Both the position numbers and the translations under genes were made by a program. 64,000 nt of DNA from Streptomyces sp. Je 1-79 (GTDB lineage Bacteria; Actinomycetota; Actinomycetes; Streptomycetales; Streptomycetaceae), in assembly GCF_025195125.1 (NCBI RefSeq), contig NZ_JAMGSL010000005.1:478519-542518 (forward strand), written 5' to 3'. The notes below the pieces were generated by a model. It was not told the DNA's origin. It made no database searches and saw only the letters and a program-made list of their open reading frames with translations. Below, piece after piece: positions 8,099 to 17,470 of the stretch. Numbering within the stretch: the stretch's first letter is position 1; each line of letters begins with the position of its first letter.

Positions 8099-11000
8099 AT
8101 GTCCGGTACGCTCACGGCCGCTCCGGCCGAACTGCGCCGTCTGTTCGTCGAATGGGCCGGCCCGGTGGGCCCGGCCGACGAGGGCGCGGCGGTCGCGGCG
8201 GGCGCGACCGACGACAGCGTGGCCGTCGCCCGGGTCCGGTCGACGCGCCCCGCCCGTCGCCTGGCAGCAAGTCTCTCCCACGCCCTGCCGCCGACGAGCG
8301 CCGCCGCCGTGCTGCTGAGCGAGCTGACAGAGCGCCACCTCGCGGGGTCCGAGGCGCGCTGGCGCCGGCTGCACGATGCCCTCACCACCTCACCCGACAC
8401 GCTGCCGGAGCTGCTCGCCGCGCTGCCGGAGCCGAGTGAGGTCGCGGCGGACCGGCTCCCGCCCACGTCGGTCTGCGACACCATGGCGTTGCTCTTGGAG
8501 CAGGCGAGGCCCGCATACGCGGCGGCCGCGCTGACCGCACTGCCGGACCGGACGCTGGAAACGATCCTTGCGGGCGGCTCCCTTCCCGGCCCCTCGCTGA
8601 CCTCCGCCGTCCTTCTCCACGGGGACAGCCGGTCCCGCACCGCGCTGGCCCGGCACCCCCGGATCGACGCGCGGGTCCTGAAGCAGCTGGTCGCCGCGGA
8701 CGATCCGAAGGTGAACGCGGCCGTCTACCGCAACAACCGCTGCACCCCGTCGCTGCGCCGCACGGTCGTCCACGCCCACGCGCGGGGCCACGTCGCCCTG
8801 GAGGACGCGCTCAGGGCGGAGCTGCTGTCGTCCGCAGGCGCCGCCTCACGAAGCCGGACCGCACCCCTGCTCGTCAGCGGCGATCCGCCGCTCGTCACAC
8901 AGGCTCTGACCTGGGGCGTACGCAAGGTGGCGCAGCGCCACGCCTTGCTGCGGGTCCTGGAGTGCCGGGGTGCCGACGCCGTGCGCACCATGCTCGCCGA
9001 CCCGGCCGTCGTACCGCATGTGCACCCGGTGATCCGCGCCGAGATCGCCGACGCACTCGAAGGCGCGGACGCGACGCTTCGGCTGCGTGCCGCGGGCGAG
9101 CCGTACGAGGACCCGGCCGTGCTGCCACGCCTCCTCGGCGTCTCCCGTGGCACGAGCACCCTGCGCGATCTTCTGAACGAGCCGTACACCCATGACTTCC
9201 GCGCACTGGCGTCGGCCAACCGGACGAGCCCCTTCATGCCGAAGGCGGCGGAGGAGCTGCTCCGTCACGAGGACGCGACCGACGTCGAGCGCGCGGAGTT
9301 CCGGCTGACCCTGCTCAACGGTCCATGGCGGGCCGGAGGCCGCGTCGCAGGCAACCTCACCCCACCGCACCGCCGCCTGGCCGAGGAGCCGCTGGACGAG
9401 TCCGCCGCCGAATGGGCCGTCGGCGTGGTCGAAGCGGGACTGCTCGACCCCGCCGAGCTGGTCACGACGGCCCGGCCGGCCGCCCGCGCCGCGGAGGCGC
9501 TCCGCGCCGTGGCGGACCGGGACCTGGACACGGGTACGGCCAGGAACACGCTCACCGCGCTGTACGAGGAGAATCTGGCAGCTAGCCCCGAGGCCGTCGC
9601 GACCCTGCTGCGGAACCTTCCCGGTCACCCGGGGACGCTGCGGGAGGCCGTGAGGGAGGCCGGCGCGGAGGCGGCACGGGCGGCCGCGACCGTCCGGCAG
9701 CCGACGCCGAGCCGGACGGACGCGGGCACGGACGTGCCTCGCGCCGGGAGCGTGCCCACGCCGGACGCCGAGCCACCCGCCGGCCCCCCACAGCCTGTAC
9801 CGGACGGGGGAGTGGGCCTTGGCGTGCCGTCCGTACCGCCGACGCCCCTGTCCGAGCAGCGGGGCCAGGAACCCGTCGGTGAGCGAGCACGCGCCGCGCT
9901 CGGCGCGATCGACCTGCTGCGCTCCCTGGCCGTGCCCGGCACGGCGCCCCTGCCGGACGACCCGGTGGTCCTGCGCAGGCTGGCCGCTCACACCAGGGAC
10001 GACGTGCCCGGCCGGCGCCACCCCGACTGGCTGTACGAGGCATGCCTGGCGCAAGGGCTGAACGACCTCGCGCACCGGTGCCGCACCCCCACCCGCGCGG
10101 ACGCTCTCGCACGGATGGCGGAGACACCGGAGGCCGGTTCCCTCGCCCGCATCGCCGAACCGGCCTACCTGCACGGCATCGTGCGGGCCGACGACCTGCT
10201 CCACCACCTCCCGGCCGCCCACCTCCTGCGCCTGCCCCACGACTGGGCCGAACTGGCCTTCCCCGCGGCGTGGCGGCGCTCCCTCGCCACGTTCCTGGAG
10301 CGCGAGCTGGGGACGGACGCGGACGCCTGGCTGCGGCTCGCCGCCACCGCCCGACGGTCGATGGAGGCGGCGGACGACGCCGGGACCGGCCGCCCCGCCG
10401 GCCCCACCTGGCCCGAACTCCTCGACCGGTCGCGGCTCGACACCCACCGCGCCGCCGACACCGTGGCGGAGGCGCGCGCACCCCTCGGCCATGCCTCGAC
10501 GTTCGCCCCCACGGAGCCGCCCACCTCGCCCGAGTCGGCGGTGCGGCTGCTCGCCCGTGGCAACCATCTGTGGGCGTGGCCGCTGGGGACCCTGCTCTGC
10601 GTGGCGGGGCCCGTCGCCCTGGCCGCGGTGATGGCCCGCGTCGGCCCCGACGGGCCGTGGATGCTGGCCGCGTTCGTCCTCCGGTCCCGCGCGACCGAGC
10701 GCACCCCCTTCGCGTACCTGGTCGACCACCGTGACCGAGCGGCCCTGACGGTGCTCTCGGAGCAGTCCCGGTGGCTCGACCCCGCATGCCTGCACCGGCT
10801 CCTCGACCTCGCCGACCCCGACGTGGACCTCGCCGTCCTCCGCGGCAACGGCGACCCTGAGCTGTGCCGACGCGTCGCCGTGCGCCCGGGCGTGCTCGCG
10901 CCACGCCTCGCCGCCGAGCTGCGCGCCGATCCCCTCGCCGAACTCCCCGGCGGGCGCACGCCATGGCTCGAATCGGCCGAGCCGGACCTCATCGAGCTCG

Positions 11001-11782
11001 TCTTCGACAGGGCCGGCAAGCACCTGACGGCGGCCCAGCAACTCGTGGGCGCGCTGAACCTACTGCGCCACGGCGGACCTCGCCGACTGGCCGCGCTGGC
11101 GGAGAGCGGACGGCTCGGGGCCGCCGCCACCCGCCTCTGTCAGAAGGCGCTGGCCAGCGACGACCCGGACTCGGTCCTCGCGGCCCGGGCCGCGAAGGAA
11201 CTGGCGCCCGAACGCCTCGCGAAGCGGCTGCGGAAGTCCCGTACGCACGCGCAGACCCGCTCCCTCCTCGACAGCACCCCGGGCACCCCGGATTGGGAGG
11301 CGCTGGAGGCCGAGCACGCGCGGGACCCCCTCCCCTCCTGGGTAGCCGTCGTCCGCCACCCCACGGCTCCGCGGGACTTCCGGATCCGCAACGCCGAGCA
11401 CCTCCACCGGCTGTCGGCGCTCGACGTCTCCTCGGATCGCGAGGTGACCGTGGCCCGCGCCCGCCACGGCGTCGGCGGGTACGGACGCGGTCCCGTGGAC
11501 GCCCTGCTGGACCACCTGCTGCGGACCGGTCGGCTGACCGGCAGGGACCTCGTCCGGGAGGCCGCGCCGGCAGCCGTCGTCCTGAGCTATCTGGGCCGCG
11601 CCCGCCGCCGCTCGGATGCGCCCGAGGAGGTGGGCGTCGCCCTGGGAGAGGTCGCCCGGCTGGTGGCCGAGCGGCTCGGCGACGACCCCGACGCCTGGCG
11701 GGGCGTCCACGCCCGTCTCACCGATCCGGCCGTCCAGCAGACACCGGCCCGCCCCACGCCCGAGCTGCTGTCCGGCCCGTAG
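8099..11782 (+). CDS. Giant 1227-residue repeat protein, LRV-like
   Basis: A very large protein I cannot name. It is Ala/Leu/Arg-rich, almost entirely predicted alpha-helical, with no signal peptide or membrane segment. Stretches such as the ones with RHPRIDARVLKQLVAADDP (near residue 190) and with DLAVLRGNGDPELCRRVAV (near 910) resemble leucine-rich-variant (LRV) repeats (helical solenoids), in which short units repeat around D-x-x-V and N/P positions. A Pro/Thr-rich disordered linker at about 530-595 divides it into two solenoid halves. ATG 8099 was chosen over 8075 because a GAGGGGGAAG stretch precedes it. It stands alone, convergent with the kinase pair. A scaffold role is likely from the fold only. 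Confidence 0.75.
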   Translation: MSGTLTAAPAELRRLFVEWAGPVGPADEGAAVAAGATDDSVAVARVRSTRPARRLAASLSHALPPTSAAAVLLSELTERHLAGSEARWRRLHDALTTSPDTLPELLAALPEPSEVAADRLPPTSVCDTMALLLEQARPAYAAAALTALPDRTLETILAGGSLPGPSLTSAVLLHGDSRSRTALARHPRIDARVLKQLVAADDPKVNAAVYRNNRCTPSLRRTVVHAHARGHVALEDALRAELLSSAGAASRSRTAPLLVSGDPPLVTQALTWGVRKVAQRHALLRVLECRGADAVRTMLADPAVVPHVHPVIRAEIADALEGADATLRLRAAGEPYEDPAVLPRLLGVSRGTSTLRDLLNEPYTHDFRALASANRTSPFMPKAAEELLRHEDATDVERAEFRLTLLNGPWRAGGRVAGNLTPPHRRLAEEPLDESAAEWAVGVVEAGLLDPAELVTTARPAARAAEALRAVADRDLDTGTARNTLTALYEENLAASPEAVATLLRNLPGHPGTLREAVREAGAEAARAAATVRQPTPSRTDAGTDVPRAGSVPTPDAEPPAGPPQPVPDGGVGLGVPSVPPTPLSEQRGQEPVGERARAALGAIDLLRSLAVPGTAPLPDDPVVLRRLAAHTRDDVPGRRHPDWLYEACLAQGLNDLAHRCRTPTRADALARMAETPEAGSLARIAEPAYLHGIVRADDLLHHLPAAHLLRLPHDWAELAFPAAWRRSLATFLERELGTDADAWLRLAATARRSMEAADDAGTGRPAGPTWPELLDRSRLDTHRAADTVAEARAPLGHASTFAPTEPPTSPESAVRLLARGNHLWAWPLGTLLCVAGPVALAAVMARVGPDGPWMLAAFVLRSRATERTPFAYLVDHRDRAALTVLSEQSRWLDPACLHRLLDLADPDVDLAVLRGNGDPELCRRVAVRPGVLAPRLAAELRADPLAELPGGRTPWLESAEPDLIELVFDRAGKHLTAAQQLVGALNLLRHGGPRRLAALAESGRLGAAATRLCQKALASDDPDSVLAARAAKELAPERLAKRLRKSRTHAQTRSLLDSTPGTPDWEALEAEHARDPLPSWVAVVRHPTAPRDFRIRNAEHLHRLSALDVSSDREVTVARARHGVGGYGRGPVDALLDHLLRTGRLTGRDLVREAAPAAVVLSYLGRARRRSDAPEEVGVALGEVARLVAERLGDDPDAWRGVHARLTDPAVQQTPARPTPELLSGP

Positions 11783-11813
11783 CCCGGTGGGCCCGCGGCG
11801 CCGACGGCAGGGC

Positions 11814-12431
11814 CTAGACCGGCTCGCCGCAGCGGTACGTGAAGCGGGTCTCGGCGGTGTGCCGGGTCGGTGAGACGACGACGAGCCGGGCCGTCGCCCG
11901 GTGTTCGCCGGGTCCGTGGAACGTCCACAGCAGGTGCAGGCGCGCCTGTGTCTGATGGCGGGCGAGCCGTTCCCGCAGCAGCCCGGACGTGGTGCCGTCG
12001 CTCCGTTCCCAGCGGTACGTGACGGTGCCGGGCCGCCCGTCGGTCTCGACCACCGCCACGAGGTCGGCGGTGCCGTCGCAGCCGGGCGGCCGTGCGGGGG
12101 CGGCGACCGTCACGCCTCGCACCGCGACCTCGGGCCCGAGTCGCTGCCAGGCCAGGAAGGCCAGTACGGCGAGCAGGAGGGCGGCGGGCAGGGCGTAGCG
12201 GCGGAGTGTCCTGCGGCGGCGAGGCGGGGCCACGGGCGCAGGAGCGTGCCAGATCTGCGCGGTGGTCGGGCCGCCGGCCATGCGTTGCCGCAGCGCCGGG
12301 GTGACCCCGGGGCCGAAGCGGAGGACCTCGCCCTCCACCCGGTCCGGCGGCGCGTCCTGCGCGGGTCCTTCGAACCAGTGACTGCCGAGGACCGTGGCGC
12401 TGTACTCGTCGTTCGCGTCGCGATCGTTCAT
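11814..12431 (-). CDS. Small membrane protein coupled to the kinase
   Basis: A 205-residue protein of unknown function. It has a cytoplasmic N-terminus (1-70), an Arg-rich stop (PPRRRRTLRR), one membrane helix (about 75-95) and an outer domain (100-205) with two cysteines at its ends (PGCDG and YRCGEPV). That outer domain resembles the outer domain of the kinase upstream: both show a V-V-x-T-D-G segment, a W-x-R/S-x-x-DG strand, an F-x-G-x-G turn and a terminal Cys, like a beta-sandwich. ATG 12431 overlaps the kinase stop as ATGA, so it is translationally coupled. A partner or sensor part of the kinase is a fair inference. Confidence 0.75.
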   Translation of the reverse strand: MNDRDANDEYSATVLGSHWFEGPAQDAPPDRVEGEVLRFGPGVTPALRQRMAGGPTTAQIWHAPAPVAPPRRRRTLRRYALPAALLLAVLAFLAWQRLGPEVAVRGVTVAAPARPPGCDGTADLVAVVETDGRPGTVTYRWERSDGTTSGLLRERLARHQTQARLHLLWTFHGPGEHRATARLVVVSPTRHTAETRFTYRCGEPV

Positions 12432-14056
12432 GAGACCGGGCACCCCCGCCTGGTGAGGATCTGTCGGGTGGACCCGCCGTTCGCGGGGGCCGGGTCCGTG
12501 GTCGCCCGGACGCCCCAGTAGCAGCCGCCACCCCGGAAGGTGTGCGTCACCGTGATCGTGTACCGGGTCGCCCCGCTCCGCCGCAGGCTCTCGGAGCCGT
12601 CGGACACCCCCGCCTCGCCCTTGCCGTCGGCCGTGGACCAGGAGAGGTGGAGGACCACCGGCCCGGTCCCGTCCGTCACGACGTCGAAGGAGGCTTCCGC
12701 CGTGCTCGGACCCGTCTGCCGCAGCGCGGTGACGGAGACCGCCTTCACACCGACCGGAGGCGTCGTGGGCGCAGTGGTGGGCGGTGGGGTCGGAGGGGTG
12801 GTCGGCGGGTCCGTCGTCGGCACGGGCGTCGTCGGCGTGGCCACAGGCGTCGGCGTCGTCGTCGGTACCGGGAGGGTCGTCGTCGGAGTGCTCGACGGTG
12901 TCGCCTCCTCGGACACGGAAGGCGTGGCTTCGGGCGACGGCGTGCTCGTGGGCGCGGCGGTCGGGGACTCCGAGGCGGTCGGCAGCGTGCTCGTGGTGGC
13001 GAAGGACTCGGCCGTCGTGCCGCCTCCCTCGTCACCGGCCCGGGCGGCGACGGCCGCCAGGAGGGCGAGGATCAGCGCGGTGACTCCGGCCGGGACGACG
13101 AGCTCCGGCCACAGCCGGCGGCCGCGACCCGCCGGACGGGGCAGGGTGGTCCTGGCCAGCGCGGTCGTGCCGGTGGCCGGCTCACCGCCGGAAGAGGGGA
13201 ACAGCAGCGGCAGGAGTGCGGCGAGTGCGGCGAGCCTGCGCCGCCCGCGCTCCTCCCAGTCGGGCCCGTAGGCGGCCGTGGCGACCGATTCGAGCTCCGC
13301 CACGAACGCCGTCGCGTGCTCGGGGCGCTGCCCCGGAGCTTTCGCGAGGCCGCGCCGGATCAGCGGACGCAGCGGTTCCGGGGCCTCGGTGTCCGGAACG
13401 GGCGCGTCGAGGTGCTGGAGCGCCAGCTCGGCGATGTTCTGTCCGGTGAACGGCTTGCGTCCGGTCAGACACTCGAAGAACGTCGCGGTCGCCGCGTACA
13501 CGTCGGCGGCCGGTGACGCGGGCTCGCCGTTCCACTGCTCGGGCGCCATGTACGCGGGGGTGCCCGCGACCCCCGGCCTGCTGCCGTGGTCCGTGGCGAT
13601 GCCGAAGTCCACGAGGGTGGACGAGCCGTCGGCCGCGACCAGGACGTTCTCCGGCTTGTAGTCCCGGTGCACGACCCCGGCCCGGTGCGCGGCGGCCAGG
13701 CCGAGGAGCGAGCCCTTGAGCACCACGAGCGCCGCCTCGGGGCCGGTGGCGCCCTCACGGGCCAGCAGCGCGCGCAGGGCGACCCCGTCGACCAGCTCCA
13801 TGACGATCGCCGCGCCCCACGGCGACTCCACGTACTCGTACAGACCGACCACGTGCGGAGTGTCGAGTGCGGCGAGCAGCCGTGCCTCCGCCCGGAATCC
13901 CCGGACGAAGGCGGGATCCGTGCGCAGGCGCTCGCCGAGGTACTTGACGGCGACCGGGACACCCGTCGCGTCGTGGACCGCCAGCACCACCCGTCCGCTG
14001 CCGCCCGAGCCCAGCTCCCGGGACTCCGTGTATCCGGGCACCACCCATGCGTTCAT
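12428..14056 (-). CDS. Membrane Ser/Thr protein kinase (PknB-type)
   Basis: A 542-residue Hanks-type kinase. The kinase domain spans residues 8-265 with the glycine loop GSGGSGRV (16-23), K38 in VAVK, HRD (130-132; here HRDYKPEN), DFG (150-152) and APE (171-173), all intact. After a juxtamembrane part comes one membrane helix (319-339), a Ser/Thr/Pro-rich stalk (about 350-435) and an outer beta-rich domain (437-542) with two Cys (GGGCYWG and RRGC). There are no PASTA repeats. ATG 14056 is chosen because the kinase fold starts directly after it (PGYTESRELGSGG); GAGGAGG lies upstream. It is followed by the coupled gene at 12431. Its ligand is unknown. Confidence 0.92.
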   Translation of the reverse strand: MNAWVVPGYTESRELGSGGSGRVVLAVHDATGVPVAVKYLGERLRTDPAFVRGFRAEARLLAALDTPHVVGLYEYVESPWGAAIVMELVDGVALRALLAREGATGPEAALVVLKGSLLGLAAAHRAGVVHRDYKPENVLVAADGSSTLVDFGIATDHGSRPGVAGTPAYMAPEQWNGEPASPAADVYAATATFFECLTGRKPFTGQNIAELALQHLDAPVPDTEAPEPLRPLIRRGLAKAPGQRPEHATAFVAELESVATAAYGPDWEERGRRRLAALAALLPLLFPSSGGEPATGTTALARTTLPRPAGRGRRLWPELVVPAGVTALILALLAAVAARAGDEGGGTTAESFATTSTLPTASESPTAAPTSTPSPEATPSVSEEATPSSTPTTTLPVPTTTPTPVATPTTPVPTTDPPTTPPTPPPTTAPTTPPVGVKAVSVTALRQTGPSTAEASFDVVTDGTGPVVLHLSWSTADGKGEAGVSDGSESLRRSGATRYTITVTHTFRGGGCYWGVRATTDPAPANGGSTRQILTRRGCPVS

Positions 14057-14409
14057 CCCGCCCCCACTCCTCCTCAACGGGGACAGATTCCGGCCACGAC
14101 CGGTTCCCGGCAAGGGCGCGCGGGCGGGGAGCGGGCGGCGCGAGGGCGGCGTACGGGCGGCGTACGGACGTGCCGAGCGACCCCATGGACTTCTCGTGCG
14201 ACTCCATGGACTCTTCGTCGACCGCCTTCGGTGACGCGGCGCCGGACCCTACGGTGTTTCCCGCCGTGGGGACGTCCGCTCCGTTCCGCGTTCATGTCCT
14301 GTACCGCGCCCCCACGCGTCGTCGACACGTACCCGCCCCCTCACTCCCTGATCTTGGGCTCGCTCGGACCGCCGTCCCCCCACCGGAATCCTCAGAGGTG
14401 CTCAGACCC
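14057..14409. promoter_or_regulatory. Divergent intergenic region kinase / phospholipase C
   Basis: About 350 bases between two outward-facing genes, so promoters for both must lie here, but I see no convincing -35/-10 pair. It holds short duplications: GGCGGCGTACG-type units near 14141-14165, and two related copies beginning CCATGGACT near 14183 and 14206. A GTTCCGC-GTTCATG pair near 14283-14296 faintly resembles a PHO box but is not a good match. Confidence 0.4.
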
Positions 14410-16473
14410 ATGACCGAACTCAACCGGCGCCGCTTCCTGCAGATAGCGGGTGCCACCGCCGGCTTCGCCGCGCTCGACAGCAGCATCGCCCGGGCGGCCG
14501 CCATCCCCGCCGCCCGCACCTCCGGCACTCTCGCGGACGTCGAGCACATCGTCGTGCTGATGCAGGAGAACCGTTCCTTCGACCACTACTTCGGCGCCCT
14601 GAAGGGTGTCCGCGGCTTCGGCGACCCGCGCCCCGTCACCCTGCCCAGCGGCAAGTCGGTCTGGCACCAGCAGGACGGCGCCAAGACCGTGCTCCCCTAC
14701 CATCCGACGGCCGAGGACCTCGGCATGCAGTTCATCGCCGGGCTCAACCACGACTGGGCGGGCGGTCACAAGGCCTTCAACAACGGCAGGTACGACCAGT
14801 GGATCCCCGCCAAGTCCGCCGGCACCATGGCGTACCTGAACCGGAACGACATCCCGTTCCACTACGCGCTGGCCGACGCGTTCACCGTCTGCGACGCGTA
14901 CCACTGCTCCTTCATCGGCGCCACGGACCCCAACCGCTACTACATGTGGACCGGCCACACCGGCAACGACCGTACGGGCGGCGGACCGGTCCTCGGCAAC
15001 GAGGAGCGGGGGTACGACTGGACGACGTACCCCGAGCGGCTCGAACAGGCCGGGATCTCCTGGAAGATCTACCAGGACATCGGCGACGGTCTGAACGCCG
15101 CCGGCCACTGGGGCTGGATCGACGACGCCTACCGGGGCAACTACGGCGACAACTCGCTGCTCTACTTCAACAAGTACCGCAACGCCCAGCCGGGCAACCC
15201 GCTGTACGACAAGGCCCGCACCGGCACCGACGCGTCGAAGGGCGACGGATTCTTCGACATCCTGCGGGCCGACGTCGCCGCCGACCGGCTGCCGCAGATC
15301 TCCTGGATCGCCGCGCCCGAGGCCTTCACCGAGCACCCGAACTTCCCGGCGAACTACGGCGCCTGGTACATCTCCCAGGTCCTCGACGCGCTGACCTCCA
15401 ACCCGGAGGTGTGGAGCAGGACCGCGCTCTTCATCACGTACGACGAGAACGACGGGTACTTCGACCACGTCGTTCCGCCCTACCCGCCGGCCTCCGCCTC
15501 CCAGGGGCTCTCCACCGTCGACACCTCCCTCGACCACTTCTCCGGGAACGCGGGCTACGCCGCCGGTGCCTACGGACTCGGCCAGCGGGTGCCTATGCTG
15601 GTCGTCTCGCCCTGGAGCAAGGGCGGTTACGTCTGCTCCGAGGTCTTCGACCACACCTCGATCATCCGGTTCATGGAGCGACGCTTCGGGGTGCGGGAGC
15701 CGCAGATCTCGCCCTGGCGGCGGGCCATCTGCGGTGATCTGACCTCCGCCTTCGACTTCGGTCTTGAGGACACCACGCCCGCGGCGCTGCCGGACACCTC
15801 GGGCTACGAGCCGCCGGACAAGGACCGGCACCCCAGCTACGTGCCGAAGCCGCCGGCCAACGGGGCCCTGCCCGTCCAGGAGCCGGGAGCGCGACCGGCG
15901 AGGGCGCTGCCGTACGAGCTGTACGTGGACGGCACGGCGACCCCGTCGACCGGCCGCTTCACGCTCACCTTCGGTGCGGGCGCCAGGGCCGGGGCCTTCT
16001 TCCACATCACCGCGCCGAACCGCACCGACGGTCCGTGGACCTACACGGCGTCGGCCGGCAGGAGCATCGCCGACACGTGGAACACCACGTACTCCTCCGG
16101 GGTGTACGACCTCACGGTTTCCGGCCCCAACGGATTCCTGCGCACCTTCAGGGGACCGGGCAAGACCGCGGGACCGGAGGTGACGGCCCGTCATGACGCC
16201 GCCACCGGCAACGTCGTCCTGACCATGACGAACACCGGTGCCGCCGCCGTCACCCTCACGGTCACCGACGCCCCCGCCTACGGCGGCCGGTCGCAGCGCG
16301 TCGCGGTGGCCAAGGGCGCGACCGTGAAGCACACGGTGGATCTGCGCGCCAGCAAGCGGTGGTACGACCTGTCGGTCGTCTCCAGCGGGAACGGCACCTT
16401 CCTGCGGCGTTTCGCGGGCCACGTCGAGAACGGCGCGCCGGGTGTCAGCGACCCGGGGATCATCACCGGCTGA
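14410..16473 (+). CDS. Phosphocholine-specific phospholipase C, Tat-exported
   Basis: A 687-residue non-hemolytic type phospholipase C of the acid-phosphatase-like superfamily, hydrolysing phosphatidylcholine to diacylglycerol and phosphocholine. The N-terminus has a twin-arginine signal, RRRFLQIAG (6-14), followed by a hydrophobic stretch to about residue 30, so it folds inside and is exported by Tat. The catalytic domain has the ENRSFDHYFG motif (53-62), NHDWAGGH, YDENDGYFDHV and a DHTS segment. Two C-terminal beta domains (DUF756-type, about 500-595 and 600-687) complete the normal architecture. ATG 14410 is the start placing the Tat motif at the N-terminus. It probably scavenges phosphate or lipids. 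Confidence 0.93.
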   Translation: MTELNRRRFLQIAGATAGFAALDSSIARAAAIPAARTSGTLADVEHIVVLMQENRSFDHYFGALKGVRGFGDPRPVTLPSGKSVWHQQDGAKTVLPYHPTAEDLGMQFIAGLNHDWAGGHKAFNNGRYDQWIPAKSAGTMAYLNRNDIPFHYALADAFTVCDAYHCSFIGATDPNRYYMWTGHTGNDRTGGGPVLGNEERGYDWTTYPERLEQAGISWKIYQDIGDGLNAAGHWGWIDDAYRGNYGDNSLLYFNKYRNAQPGNPLYDKARTGTDASKGDGFFDILRADVAADRLPQISWIAAPEAFTEHPNFPANYGAWYISQVLDALTSNPEVWSRTALFITYDENDGYFDHVVPPYPPASASQGLSTVDTSLDHFSGNAGYAAGAYGLGQRVPMLVVSPWSKGGYVCSEVFDHTSIIRFMERRFGVREPQISPWRRAICGDLTSAFDFGLEDTTPAALPDTSGYEPPDKDRHPSYVPKPPANGALPVQEPGARPARALPYELYVDGTATPSTGRFTLTFGAGARAGAFFHITAPNRTDGPWTYTASAGRSIADTWNTTYSSGVYDLTVSGPNGFLRTFRGPGKTAGPEVTARHDAATGNVVLTMTNTGAAAVTLTVTDAPAYGGRSQRVAVAKGATVKHTVDLRASKRWYDLSVVSSGNGTFLRRFAGHVENGAPGVSDPGIITG

Positions 16474-16517
16474 CGGAGCCAGGACCGGTGGAGGGGGCGG
16501 TGGCGGTGGGCCGGTCG

Positions 16518-17318
16518 TCAGACGGTGATGACCCGTACGTCGGCGTCGGCGAGCCGCCGCACCGCCTCCGCCGGGACGGCCGCGTCGGTGACCAGCACGT
16601 CGACGCGGTCGAGTCCGCAGATCCGGGCGAAGGCGCGCCGCCCCATCTTCGAGGAGTCCGTGACCACGACGACCCGGCTCGCGCGCTCGGCGAACAGCCG
16701 GCTGATGCCCGCCTCGTCCTCGTGGTGCGCCATGATCCCCAGCTCGGGGTCGATGCCGTCGACACCGAGGACGACGACGTCGAGCACGACCTCGTTCAGG
16801 ACTCCGGCGGCCAGCGGGCCGACCAGCTCGTACGTGGTCGGCCGGGCGACACCCCCCGAGACGACGATCTTGATCTGCGGTCGCACGGCCAGCTCGCCGG
16901 CGATGTTGAGCGCGTTGGTCACCACGGTCAGCGCGGGTGCGGCCGGCGTTCCCGGTGACTCGGGCCGGCCGGCGCCGAAGCGCAGGGCGAGCGCCCGCGC
17001 CACCTCGGTGGTCGTCGTCCCGCCGTTGAGCCCCAGCACCTCGCCCTCGTGGACGAGCTCCGCCACCGCCGCGGCGATGCGCTGCTTCTCCGAGGCGTGC
17101 CGGGAGGACTTGTAGCGCAACGGCAGTTCGTACGAGACCCCGTGGGGCACGGCTCCGCCGCGGGTACGGACGAGAAGCCGCTGCTCGGCGAGTTCGTCCA
17201 GGTCCCGGCGGATCGTGGCGGGGGAGACGTCGAGCGTGGCGGCTGCCTCCTCGACCTCCAGCCTGCCGGTGGAGGCGAGCAGTTCGAGGAGCGTGTTCCA
17301 CCGCTCGTGCTTCGACAT
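16518..17318 (-). CDS. DeoR/GlpR-family transcriptional repressor
   Basis: A 266-residue regulator. An N-terminal winged helix-turn-helix (residues 5-60: RWNTLLELLASTGRLEVEE then DVSPATIRRDLDEL) is followed by a DeoR C-terminal sugar-phosphate sensor domain with the typical LGLNGGTTTTEVARAL (about 98-113) and VVVTDSSKMGRRAF motifs. It starts with MSKHERWN at 17318; the frame is open further up but that runs over the operator. It is divergent from an AgaS-like isomerase and an aldolase, so it is probably the AgaR-like repressor of amino-sugar or tagatose-type catabolism, and the large palindrome at 17398-17447 is its likely operator. Confidence 0.92.
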   Translation of the reverse strand: MSKHERWNTLLELLASTGRLEVEEAAATLDVSPATIRRDLDELAEQRLLVRTRGGAVPHGVSYELPLRYKSSRHASEKQRIAAAVAELVHEGEVLGLNGGTTTTEVARALALRFGAGRPESPGTPAAPALTVVTNALNIAGELAVRPQIKIVVSGGVARPTTYELVGPLAAGVLNEVVLDVVVLGVDGIDPELGIMAHHEDEAGISRLFAERASRVVVVTDSSKMGRRAFARICGLDRVDVLVTDAAVPAEAVRRLADADVRVITV

Positions 17319-17397
17319 GATCGCGATTTTAGCGCCGCGCGCACGCCGTGGGCCCTGGACCCCGAGCTCCGGCTGATGGATACTACGCACAGTTGCC

Positions 17398-17447
17398 GAT
17401 GCTCGAAGTTGCTCGAAAATAATCTGTTACGAGCAGAAGCGAGCATC
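17398..17447. promoter_or_regulatory. Double inverted-repeat operator of DeoR regulator
   Basis: GATGCTCG (17398-17405) and CGAGCATC (17440-17447) form a perfect outer palindrome; GCTCG (17411-17415) and CGAGC (17430-17434) form a perfect inner one with the same centre. The spacers are exactly 5 bases on both sides. Four half-sites suit a DeoR tetramer. It lies 24-73 bases before the isomerase start. TAATCT at 17420-17425 in the centre could be a -10 element. Confidence 0.8.
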
Positions 17448-17470
17448 ACATGTCTGTGAAGGAGCCGCAC

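Noticed and set aside
14283..14300. PHO box before phospholipase C
   Set aside because: Only GTTCCGC-GTTCATG resembles the 11-base direct repeats; the match is too weak to call.
14392..17301. 969-codon minus-strand frame opposite phospholipase C
   Set aside because: A shadow frame with repetitive Gly/Val/Asp composition and no domain; the plus-strand frame is a clear enzyme.
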